From the NCBI GenBank assembly GCA_004352715.1, contig SCFE01000039.1:902770-966769 (forward strand): 64,000 nt of DNA, read 5' to 3'. Below are positions 1 to 8,057 of the stretch, one piece after another. The number at the start of each line of letters is the position of its first letter. Position 1 is the stretch's first letter. Made by a program: the position numbers and the translations under genes. A model generated the notes under the pieces. That model was not told where the DNA came from. It did not search any database and was given only the letters and a program-made list of their open reading frames with translations. This DNA is from Hofstenia miamia (taxonomy: Eukaryota > Xenacoelomorpha > Acoela).

Positions 1-284
1 AATGATGAAAATGTTAGGTGTGGCTTTCAAAAAAATCATTTGCATTTAAATGCAAAGAATTTTCCTGCAACTTGTTTTGGAAATAGAATTAATGGGAAAT
101 ATAAAATAATGAACGAAAAAAGACATCTGAGACATTTCATGAAAATCAAGATTTTTTAGGAATGTCCAGTGCAACCGATTGTCAGTTCATGGGGAAGTAT
201 AGAGAATATTATCTTAAGCATTAATAAAATTTTATTTCCTAAAGGCCATAAAAAAATAACTGCTAATGGTTTTTTGTAAAACTT

Positions 285-510
285 TTTCTGCCAGCGATGC
301 TTTAATAGAAGCTCTTGAAAAATGGAGAAAAATGAAGATAATAATGAGTACTCAGCAGTTACTTGCTTAGACCTCTGGAAGGTATTCAATTCGATTGATC
401 ATAGTATATTGCTACAAAAAATTAAATATCTAGGCTTTTCTAATGACAGTGTAGGCCTCATTTCTAGTTATTTGTATAATTGCATGCAACGAGTAAATTT
501 GTTATCAGTA
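285..510 (+). pseudogene. LINE reverse transcriptase relic
   Basis: A short stretch reads as the central part of a non-LTR retrotransposon reverse transcriptase. In the sequence I see a serine/alanine-rich helix leading to LDLWKVFNSIDH followed by SILLQKIKYLGF. This matches the domain-A pattern of LINE polymerases (an Asp in a D-L-x-KAFD-x-xDH context, then a leucine-rich helix). The YxDD catalytic motif is not present and the frame decays after about 505. The Phe-Asn-Ser where Phe-Asp is usual suggests the copy is dead. The clade is probably CR1/Jockey-like, but this rests on one motif only. Confidence 0.6.
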
Positions 511-2024
511 TTCTTTGTTCAAACAATTTCTTTGCAAGAATCTGAAAGCCAAGGCTTGTCATTCGTATTTTTGAGAAATTATTAGTGACCAGAATTTTCT
601 TTTCGCGACAATATTCATCTAGATAGGATTCAAGAATATTAACAACCTTTTGATCATGTTGTGCTTTTTCAAATGCCAATAAATTGTATTTTGATAAAGA
701 AAATTCACTAATTTTGAAGACAGTAAAATGATTGGAATTGAAAATTCTAAACAACGAATTTTCGGATTTGCAGTAGCCTCCTCTCCATTGTAAATTTTGC
801 GCGATTCCGCAGGAAAGTAAATTTCCGGAAGGTCTTGATTGAGGTAGCCAAGAAGCCTCCTAGTCTCTAAAACCAAGACCGCAAATAGATAACAATTTTT
901 GCTAAATGTGAATGTAATAGTTAACTGTTAAAAAACGATTTTTATGTTAGTTACGAATAGAAAAATTGAATCAACATTAACAATTATTAAAATATGCAAC
1001 AATGTAATTCAAGAATCACTAAAAATATTTGAGAATAATAATGGATAATAAGTTGAATTTTAAAGATGCTGTAAGAATCATTTAATAAAAATCATTGACT
1101 GCGATAAATTCTTCGATCCCATTTCTTGTATTCATTTTGTTTAATAGAATTAAGCAAAAATAGCAAAATTTAAAGTGTAGAAAATGCTTAAATGGTAATT
1201 TAATCAAAAATAAAGCGTTAATACTATTTATAATCCTTAGAAAACACTAAATTTTATCTACAAGCAGCAACAACAATATGTTATCAAGGGCATAGCTAAT
1301 GGTCCAAATCTGAGGGTATTTAACATTACTATAAAAAAAAGCCTTTTATATAACTCATGTTCTAATGCTTACAGCAGGCTAAGCCTAAATCAGCTATTGA
1401 AGCCGTCAATTATAATTTGCATAAAAATTTCATATTTCCTTGAAAACTTACCAAATATAATTTTGCGCAGACCCATTTGAAAAAGTATTGCTGAGAACTT
1501 CAACCTAAAAACACTAATTAAATATTATTTCATTGAATAACCTAGTTTCAAGCTTTTTTTGAGGTAAAAATGCTCTTTTGGAGTTGTTGCTGATAATTTA
1601 GATTTAAAATTTTTAGTAATGTGATAGTTGTAACTTAAGTAATTGAACTTTGCAAATTTGTAAATTATTTTTAACAATTGTAATGCAAATTTTGTAAATT
1701 TGTTGATAACTTTATAATATTTATTGTTCTTTCTTTATTAGCAACAATATTAAATTTACGAAATCAATTGAAAAAATATTATATTTACTAATAATTTAGT
1801 GAATAACACTTTGAATTAATATATTAATATTAGTGATGTTCAGGTATATGTACTGGTCAGAGGTACCTGGTATTATTGGATACAGAGAAGCTTTCAATTC
1901 CTCATTGTGCATTTTAACTATGACTTTTTCTCAAACTGTAAATTTTCAATAAAATTTCATTCTTGAGTATTGCCAGGGACAAGTGAATACAGGTCAGTAA
2001 GAAATTTCTGGCAGGAATGTAAAG
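511..2024. other. AT-rich DNA without recognised gene
   Basis: Only short open frames occur here. Two overlapping minus-strand frames at 464-754 and 619-876 have unremarkable composition and no motif I recognise. No RNA gene or clear repeat was seen. This is the flank into which the outer element (2031-20367) inserted. Confidence 0.5.
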
Positions 2025-2030
2025 CATTAT

Positions 2031-2252
2031 AGTAGTTAAGAAGGGCTAGAGGAGGCTACATTGGGACACCCTGAAGTTCTCGTAACACCCCATTACTATT
2101 TGCGACATGGAAATGAAGAGATTCTATTGGACGCCATCTAGCGACGAAATATTTTTGACAAAACTAAATTGAGCAAATTAATATTTTAGACAATTCGTTT
2201 AGACCAAAGTGGGAATTTTTTATTTTTAGCATTTAAGCAAACTGATATTTTT
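2031..2252 (+). repeat. Left inverted repeat of outer element
   Basis: This 222-bp segment is matched in reverse complement by 20146-20367. It begins AGTAGTTAAGAAGGG and ends in a GATATTTTT run; similarity stops abruptly after that on both sides. The differences are mostly single substitutions, consistent with an old insertion. Confidence 0.85.
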
Positions 2253-3079
2253 TACATACATACTTGGGCTTGTTCCAGAAAATATCTTTATTTCTGGGCA
2301 TGACCTGCACTAAATTATCATTAATTATATTGAATGACTTGAATTCACGCTGCTCGATTATTTTTCCCATTTTGTATATTGGATATTAACGAAAAACAAA
2401 TTAAATCTAAGAATTTTTACAGTGAAGTGTGACACGTATTTGAAAAATGAGCTGTAACCCGTTTGTATGTAATGAATAGGCCCGAGAAAATGAATTAAAT
2501 TTTGTATAATATCATCACATATATAATTTTTCGAGTTTATAACATGGTTAAGCGATTTTATAGACAATGTTTTTCACTATATTAACCTAAAAACTTTTTT
2601 GTTTCAAAATTTCTCAAAATTCTTAGCGATCTACTTTTTAAATACAATGCTTCTATATTTTTGTAGGTGTGAATAATACACTTTTCACGCTTTTTTACAT
2701 TTCCGTTTTAACAAATTTATGTGTATTTGATCTTGTTCTAATCGTATATGTTGAAATTTTTCTATCTTTTAACTAACAACTGACTGAAACTATAAATTAT
2801 ACACATTGGTTTTTGCTTTTGTTATGTAATTTGGATGATATTTACCGAAAATGTATTAAATTCTCCGAGTTTATAACGTGGTTAAGCGATTTTATAGACA
2901 ATTTTTTTTGTTAATAATTTGCTAATACAGTAAAACGTGTTAGAATTTCCATCGTTCATTGCAAAAAAGGAGAGTTCACAGTAAATTTAGATATGGAATT
3001 ATATATTTATTGAATGATTATTCAAAAAAAACTATCATCACAAACAATTGTTGGGAAAAAATGAACTTGCTATGAATAT
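2253..3079. repeat. Outer-element interior, ~335-bp tandem unit
   Basis: A motif reading GAGTTTATAAC-TGGTTAAGCG occurs near 2533 and again near 2867, giving a unit of about 335 bp. A diverged copy of the same unit is present on the other side of the inner element at about 17855-18177, and again after the small gap at 18194-18430. No coding sequence is visible. The repeat belongs to the outer element because it lies on both sides of the nested insertion in the same orientation. Confidence 0.65.
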
Positions 3080-3085
3080 TAAGTG

Positions 3086-3237
3086 AGTAGTAGAAGGGAC
3101 TCGTACGAGGTGTCACTTTTTCTGATTGATCGAGAGGTGGCTCGTAGGAGGTGTCACTTTGTTCTGATTGGTCAAGAGGGGTGGCCTTTGACCTGAGACG
3201 CCGTGGATATTGCCGGGGGGTGTTTTACTGATGTCAT
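3086..3237 (+). repeat. Left inverted repeat of inner element
   Basis: This 152-bp terminal repeat begins AGTAGTAGAAGGGAC. It contains two direct sub-repeats of about 40 bp (3100-3139 and 3141-3183), each with a CTCGTA-GAGG start, GTGTCACTTT and GATTG(A/G)TC. A 10-bp palindrome CTCGTACGAG lies at the start of the first. Only a few substitutions separate it from the right copy, so the insertion is younger than the outer element. Confidence 0.93.
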
Positions 3238-3274
3238 AATGTGTTGACTGATTAAACAAGTTGGTCTATATATT
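3165..3274 (+). promoter_or_regulatory. Terminal-repeat promoter of left-end gene
   Basis: Reading inward from the left terminal repeat there is an inverted CCAAT box (GATTGGTC near 3166). A direct-repeat nuclear-receptor-like site follows (TGGCCT T TGACCT, 3182-3194; AGGTCA-A-AGGCCA on the other strand). Then come a CRE-like TGATGTCA (3229-3236) and a TATA box TATATATT (3267-3274), with the first ATG at 3339. The order and spacing fit a polymerase II promoter. The binding-site names rest on consensus matches only. Confidence 0.55.
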
Positions 3275-3338
3275 CACCCAAATTATCAGATAAAATCATT
3301 ATTTTTCTTCTACGCAATTTCGTCTCTCACTTTTGGCA

Positions 3339-3447
3339 ATGTCTGTTGAAACATTAGTATCTGGTTCACTTGGCAATCTATTTGATGAGCTATGTACAAC
3401 TCCACCACCAGCCTCCAACTATAATCCGTTAACACAAGAGATGATGA
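3339..3447 (+). CDS. Left-end gene of inner element, N-terminus only
   Basis: An open frame starts at the ATG at 3339 and runs into the 253-N gap at 3448. The 36 visible residues start MSVETLVSGSLGNLFDELC and continue with a proline-rich patch (TTPPPAS). The gene lies 65 bases inside the left terminal repeat, behind a TATA box (3267-3274). I do not recognise the family. The acidic, serine-rich start is similar in character to the N-terminus of the polymerase gene at 8058, which could mean a shared leader-type module, but that is speculation. The sequence after the gap (3701 onward) shows no obvious continuation, so the gene either ends in the gap or splices. Confidence 0.5.
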
Positions 3448-3700
3448 NNNNNNNNNNNNNNNNNNNNNNNNNNNNNNNNNNNNNNNNNNNNNNNNNNNNN
3501 NNNNNNNNNNNNNNNNNNNNNNNNNNNNNNNNNNNNNNNNNNNNNNNNNNNNNNNNNNNNNNNNNNNNNNNNNNNNNNNNNNNNNNNNNNNNNNNNNNNN
3601 NNNNNNNNNNNNNNNNNNNNNNNNNNNNNNNNNNNNNNNNNNNNNNNNNNNNNNNNNNNNNNNNNNNNNNNNNNNNNNNNNNNNNNNNNNNNNNNNNNNN
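3448..3700. other. Assembly gap (253 N)
   Basis: Unresolved sequence that removes the body of the left-end gene of the inner element. Confidence 0.99.
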
Positions 3701-3814
3701 ATAAGTCATAACTGAAATGATGCAATGAAATCATAGCTTCTATTTATATATGCGCAATTGTAATGCGCAAATTGATGGAGTACTGCAAACTAGATCATCG
3801 TCCGGAATAATAGA

Positions 3815-4054
3815 TTATAAAATGATAATTTCAGCACCTTTGCTAAATACATTGTGTTTGTTACAAAGGTCTTTGATATGATTGGTTGCTACAAAAGAAT
3901 AAGCTAAACATAATAATTTTAAGCGGCAAAATGATTGGTCGCTTTCAGATGTATACGAATTATAAAAACGCTCATAACTTTTGAAATAATGAACAGTTCG
4001 CAAAAAATTTTTTGATTTGGAATCAGCAAAAAAAACTGTATCTGATGACGTCAT
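3815..4054 (-). CDS. Possible 79-aa gene, unknown
   Basis: A minus-strand frame of 79 codons starts at an ATG within GATGACGTCATC and has a TATA-like AATATATGG about 40 bases upstream. That is the same layout as the other gene starts in this element. The product has two cysteine-containing stretches (SFCRLKLLCLAYSF and DLCNKH) but no motif I know. Length and composition could arise by chance in this AT-rich DNA. Confidence 0.25.
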   Translation of the reverse strand: MTSSDTVFFADSKSKNFLRTVHYFKSYERFYNSYTSESDQSFCRLKLLCLAYSFVATNHIKDLCNKHNVFSKGAEIIIL

Positions 4055-4150
4055 CCAATTTTTAAAAATCGGAGTAGTCTCTCCCCATATATTGCCCCTT
4101 TTGTGAAATATTACATTCGTAGATATTTATTATTTTATTTGCTACATTCA

Positions 4151-4645
4151 GAGTAGACATTAACGTTGTTTTATGATATAATTTTTCATTAGCAATTTGT
4201 ATTCATATTTCAGGCTTATACTGATTTTTGTTAAACACCTGCTTTTGAGTAGACATTAACATTGTTTTATGATATAATTTTTCATTAGCAATTTGTATTC
4301 GTATTTCAGACTTATACTGATTTTTGTTAAACACTTGCTTTTGAGTAGACATTAAGTATGTAAAACCATTCCTAAAGTCTATAGTATTCTCTAAAACTGA
4401 TAAATGTTATTTTACATAGCTATTAATGTAACATGCAATTCACATTCANGTAGACAACATTGTTTTATGATATATTTTTTTATTAGCATTTTGTATTCAT
4501 ATTTCAGACTTATACTGATTTTCGTTAAATACCTGCTTTTGGTACAAAAAGTATGTAAAACCATTCCTAAAGTCTATAGTATTCTCTAAAACTGATAAAT
4601 GTTATTTTACATAGCTATTAATGTAACATGCAATTCACATTCAAA
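4151..4645. repeat. Nested ~95-bp tandem repeats
   Basis: A unit of about 96 bp starting GAGTAGACATTAA occurs at 4151-4246, 4247-4342 and, with a changed start, 4451-4545. A second ~95-bp unit starting AGTATGTAAAACC occurs at 4355-4449 and 4550-4645. A single N at 4450 sits exactly between the repeated blocks, so the copy number may be an assembly product. No coding sense was seen. Confidence 0.8.
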
Positions 4646-4930
4646 TTTAGCAAAGGAAAGGTATATGAAATAATCAAAATATTTATCATGTAATAAAGAT
4701 AGAGATACTTCTTCTTCTCAAGTAAGTTGGATAAGTGTAATAAACCATTGTTTTGGTGAAAGCACCATATTAGGTAAGAGGAGGAGGAGGAGATAGATAT
4801 TTTTATAGTATAGTTTTACAATGATACATGTATATAAGTTAGTAATAACATTTAGTATCATTCTACATGTCTGAAATAATACTTGGTATTAAAAGGAGGT
4901 ATACATATATATTTACAAGGTATATACATT

Positions 4931-5251
4931 TTATGCTTCTACAAATGACAGTTTAATTGTTTTACTTCCTTGATTTGAGTGCCTCGTCACTTGGCCGCCA
5001 ACGAGGAACTTTACATCATCTCTTGAAATTATTGAGGCATACTGCCTCGGAAGAAAGAGATATTCATTTCGATCTAGAGTCATCTTTACCGACGCCCCAT
5101 ATCTGGTATCTATCACCATGCAATCTTTGATACGTCTCCACTCGCCGACCTGCAAGTCAATTGCTGAAATTTTTGTCCCCTCCGGGTTATCCCCAACATC
5201 CTGCAACGCTTTAAATAATTTACTTCTTTGATAGGTGTCTTCGTCAAACAT
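4931..5251 (-). CDS. Small OB-fold-like protein, possible ssDNA-binding
   Basis: This intact 106-aa frame starts at the ATG at 5251. It has a TATA box (TATAAAAA, 5305-5312) 54 bases upstream. The middle of the protein reads GEWRRIKDCMVIDTRYG, then a hydrophobic strand, then EYLFLPRQYASII, and ends KTIKLSFVEA. Alternating strands with a TRYG turn and an FLPxxY segment resemble a group of small invertebrate proteins found in repeat-rich DNA. Those look like compact OB folds that could bind single-stranded DNA during protein-primed replication. That role is inferred from fold-like pattern and context, not from a catalytic motif. A tandem duplicate starts at 6512 and is cut short at 6363. The gene reads leftward, opposite to the polymerase. 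Confidence 0.65.
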   Translation of the reverse strand: MFDEDTYQRSKLFKALQDVGDNPEGTKISAIDLQVGEWRRIKDCMVIDTRYGASVKMTLDRNEYLFLPRQYASIISRDDVKFLVGGQVTRHSNQGSKTIKLSFVEA

Positions 5252-5304
5252 AATTTATCTATGATTTTAAAAACGTGTAATAATTTTATCAAAGGAATAG
5301 TGGG

Positions 5305-5312
5305 TTTTTATA
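5305..5312 (-). promoter_or_regulatory. TATA box of small gene
   Basis: TATAAAAA on the minus strand, 54 bases before the ATG at 5251. The duplicate gene has the same arrangement at 6550-6556. Confidence 0.55.
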
Positions 5313-5344
5313 CTCAAAAAATCAAGCGATCCAATTAAAATCGA

Positions 5345-5550
5345 GAACCAATAAACTTTGCAATATCTTAAGGGTGGAAGCCAATAATTTTAGGCAACGG
5401 AATAATTTCAAATTTTACTAGATGTTGCTACTCAAAATGCTCGATTTTCATCTAAATCATAAATTTTAAAGTATAAAATATTCAAAATGTGGGTTTCAAT
5501 ACCCTCAAAATGCTTGATTTTCATCTAAATCATAAATTTTAAAGTATAAA
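5345..5550. repeat. Duplicated upstream region, copy A
   Basis: The sequence around GGAAGCCAATAATTTT through TAAATTTTAAAGTATAAA recurs at about 6605-6750. A third short copy of its end (ACTCAAAATGCTTGATTTTC onward) is at about 5500-5550 and stops at a single N (5551). Together with the gene copies at 4931-5251 and 6363-6512 this shows a head-to-tail duplication of gene plus upstream DNA, with copies about 1.26 kb apart. Confidence 0.8.
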
Positions 5551-5552
5551 NA

Positions 5553-6362
5553 CTACTATGTCTGGCCTCCGAGCTTCTATCACTTTGCTCATCTGTATGT
5601 TGAAGTCCCACAGTATCTTAACCTTCTCATTTTCTATGACGCCCTGTGGCTTGTGATCATCCCACTTGTCTCCTGCTTCTAACCCATGCTGCCTGCTCAA
5701 GCTCCAGTGTAGCATTCGTCTTACCTTGTCATGCCTGACCTTATACTCATTCTGCACCAACTTCTCACATCCTGCTATCAGATGATCTACTATACCTTCT
5801 TTCCTTCACTGTCAGCTCTTATCTTTATTAACTCCTTAGTGACCTCTAGTAGGGACCCCTTAGGTTGCTCTTCTACATATTCCTTTAGCCCTAGTGCTTC
5901 TGCTTCTACAGTTTCCTCTACACTTAGTAGTCCTTTCCCTCCCTTATGACTTGCCATGAACAGCCTATCTACATCTCCATTTAAGTTGAAAGCTCTCTCC
6001 CCGTCTAATTCCTTAAGTTCATTGTTGTTCCACATAACTATTCCTGCCAAATATCTCAATACTGGTATTGCCATTATACTATTCTGCCCATTTAATGCTG
6101 ACTTGTGTAGTACTTTCCTTACTCTCTGCTTGTACTCTTTTTTTAACCTTGTCTTCATTTCTCTATCACACCTAAGTACTTGTGCCCCTCTTTGACTTTC
6201 TCAATCTTATCCCAACTGCTTGTTCTCAAACCATCTCCATCTATGCACTTGCCTCTAGTCATTGTCATGGTTGCACACTTTACTAATCCAAATTCCAACC
6301 CAGAATCTCTGCTTGCCTTCTCCAATGTTTCCACTTGCTTCTGCAACGTCTTCCTAGAACTA
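5553..6362 (-). pseudogene. LINE polymerase fragment inserted in inner element
   Basis: Three minus-strand frames together read as the part of a non-LTR retrotransposon protein that follows the reverse-transcriptase core. Recognisable pieces in order are LEFGLVKCATMTMTRG and HKYLGVIE, then the connecting stretch with IPVLRYLAGIVMW and GGKGLLSVEE, then YKVRHDKVRRMLHW and EARRPDIV. Stops or frameshifts separate them and an internal segment is missing between about 5790 and 5760. The layout matches LINEs of an R2-like type. Neither a 5' nor a 3' LINE end is present: the right junction (near 6362) cuts the duplicate small gene, and the left junction lies next to a single N. Confidence 0.75.
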
Positions 6363-6512
6363 GCTGGTCTCTAGCACTATACAGTCTTTAATACTCCACC
6401 ACTCACCAACATGCAAGTCAACTGCCGAAATTTTTGTCCCCTCTGGGTTTTCCCATATGCTATCCAGATTCTTGAATAGTTGGTTTCTTCTATATATGTT
6501 TTCACAGTCCAT
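6363..6512 (-). pseudogene. Truncated duplicate of the small OB-fold-like gene
   Basis: Reading from the ATG at 6512, the frame encodes about 50 residues that align with the first half of the protein at 4931-5251. Shared pieces are NPEGTKISA and VGEW followed by IKDC. The homology stops at about 6363, where the LINE fragment begins, so the second half is lost. A TATA box is kept at 6550-6556. The divergence from the intact copy shows the duplication is not recent. Confidence 0.8.
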
Positions 6513-6549
6513 AATCATGTGATAATGCTAAACTAGTGAAGTTTCACTG

Positions 6550-6556
6550 TTTTATA
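6550..6556 (-). promoter_or_regulatory. TATA box of truncated duplicate
   Basis: TATAAAA on the minus strand 38 bases before the ATG at 6512. Confidence 0.45.
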
Positions 6557-6604
6557 ACCCCCAAATTTCACGCATCCAATAGAATCAAGAGTTGATAAAG
6601 TTTT

Positions 6605-6750
6605 ACAGGTTTGGGGCTTGGAAGCCAATAATTTTTGGCAATGTAATAATTTCAAATTTTACTAGATGTTGCTACTCAAAATGCTTGATTTTCATCCTCC
6701 TCTAAATTTTAAAGTATAAATATTCAAAATTTGGGTTTCATTACCAATGT
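6605..6750. repeat. Duplicated upstream region, copy B
   Basis: Partner of the sequence at about 5345-5490, in the same orientation, with scattered substitutions and a short indel in the ATTTTCATC segment. Confidence 0.8.
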
Positions 6751-6987
6751 TTAAGGTTATTTGGGTAGTGGTATCATTTACATGATTGATTGGATGTAGT
6801 TGTAGCAACTAATTTTGCTAATGTTTTAATGTACCTTGTAATGAGTATACATGTACAAGTTTTGAAAATCAATGATTAAATTGATATTTTTCTAACACAA
6901 TTTTACATGTGTAATCTTGAAACAATCCTCATATATATGATTGAGAGGTGAAAATATATAACAACACATTACAACAACTATCTACAT

Positions 6988-7461
6988 TTATTCACATGAT
7001 ATTAAACTATATTCCACACAATGTCCATGATTGAAGAAAATTTTTGAAATGACAAAGTCTATTGGAAATCCTTCCACATGAATTGTATTGATATTTTTCT
7101 TTAAAATTTCACCTGCTTCCGTTGTATGTGGTAGACTTGCTCCCGGTGAATTGAAATTCGTAGTGTCAATATCAATGCGATGGTTTAGACCCCAGCAAGT
7201 GTTGCATGTGCATTGGGCTGGAGATAGTTGAAATTGGATATGCAAAACTCTGTTCCCACCAATCAATACACTTTCATGGTTAATAATCCTTTCAATGTTC
7301 TTCAAAATAATCATCTTTTGTTTGATAAGTGCAAATTCACATAAAACGTACTCATAGCTGTGTTTAAGATATTGATTGCTGGTCATATTCCTGGAAAATA
7401 GTGAATGATTGCGCTGATACCCATTGAATTTATACACATAGACATTTATGCAAACAATCAA
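6988..7461 (-). CDS. 157-aa protein of unknown function, inner element
   Basis: A single open frame of 157 codons reads leftward between the small-gene duplicates and the polymerase gene. I do not recognise the family. The C-terminal two-thirds looks most like real protein: it contains CTCNTCW (two Cys-x2-Cys-like steps), a segment with GASLPHTTEAGEIL, and an aromatic/histidine-rich end FFNHGHCVEYSL. The Cys/His content could bind a metal. The stop codon TAA at 6988-6990 is embedded in AATAAA, which would be the polyadenylation signal. A splice acceptor-like TTTTCCAG near 7390-7400 and a second methionine just after it suggest the true start may be internal or spliced. Confidence 0.45.
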   Translation of the reverse strand: MIVCINVYVYKFNGYQRNHSLFSRNMTSNQYLKHSYEYVLCEFALIKQKMIILKNIERIINHESVLIGGNRVLHIQFQLSPAQCTCNTCWGLNHRIDIDTTNFNSPGASLPHTTEAGEILKKNINTIHVEGFPIDFVISKIFFNHGHCVEYSLISCE

Positions 7462-8018
7462 TTCATGAATAATTCTTTTTCTAAAATATGTGTTTTATTT
7501 CCAGGATTTGGTCAAGAGTTCGATTTCCATGGATTTAAAAAATTATTAAATTGATAGATTTATTTAGTAACAAACTATTCTGTGAAACCCTTCATGTGTT
7601 AAGTTTCCGCCTCCAGTATATAAATTTATCCCTCATATGTTTAGTTTCAATTTTTTGGTATATTCAAAAGTTTGATTTCTATGGAATAAAAATAAACTCT
7701 GATCGATTTACTGTCAATCATCTACTACCAAACTACTTATTGTGTGAAAATCAGCGAAAATTTTAGTTAATCAAACATCAGAGTTTTCCAGGATATTTAC
7801 AATATACATGAAATCTAGTGTTTGGGGAATGTTCGAAATTCTTAAATATACAATACTTTGGGAAAATCACATATTTCAGATGATAAGCAAATATATGCGG
7901 ATGTACTTATTTGTAGAGGGACATGTGAATAAAACACTGGTCAACTTTTCATCTGTCAATCAAATTATTTTAGCGCCGCTTATCAACGAAATTTATTCAT
8001 TCAATTATTGAATTTTGC
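7462..8018. other. Divergent intergenic region with diverged tandem duplication
   Basis: The stretch between the leftward 157-aa gene and the rightward polymerase gene contains two diverged copies of about 170 bp. Both have GATTT(C/T)(C/T)ATGGA near their start and a -TGTGAAA- stretch near their end (about 7520-7600 and 7670-7760). Short open frames (7551-7766, 7808-8011) have no support. It probably holds promoters for both neighbours. Confidence 0.5.
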
Positions 8019-8024
8019 TATAAA
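8019..8024 (+). promoter_or_regulatory. TATA box of polymerase gene
   Basis: TATAAA at 8019-8024 lies 39 bases upstream of the inferred first ATG at 8058, giving a very short leader. The same TATA-to-ATG layout recurs at the small-gene copies. Confidence 0.6.
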
Positions 8025-8057
8025 CAGTCTTGTTCTTACCTCATCTCAACGTTAAAA

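Noticed and set aside
5553-6362. A reverse transcriptase that belongs to the Polinton itself
   Set aside because: It lacks the catalytic core, is frameshifted, cuts a duplicated Polinton gene, and the same general LINE type occurs outside the element at 46630-47340.
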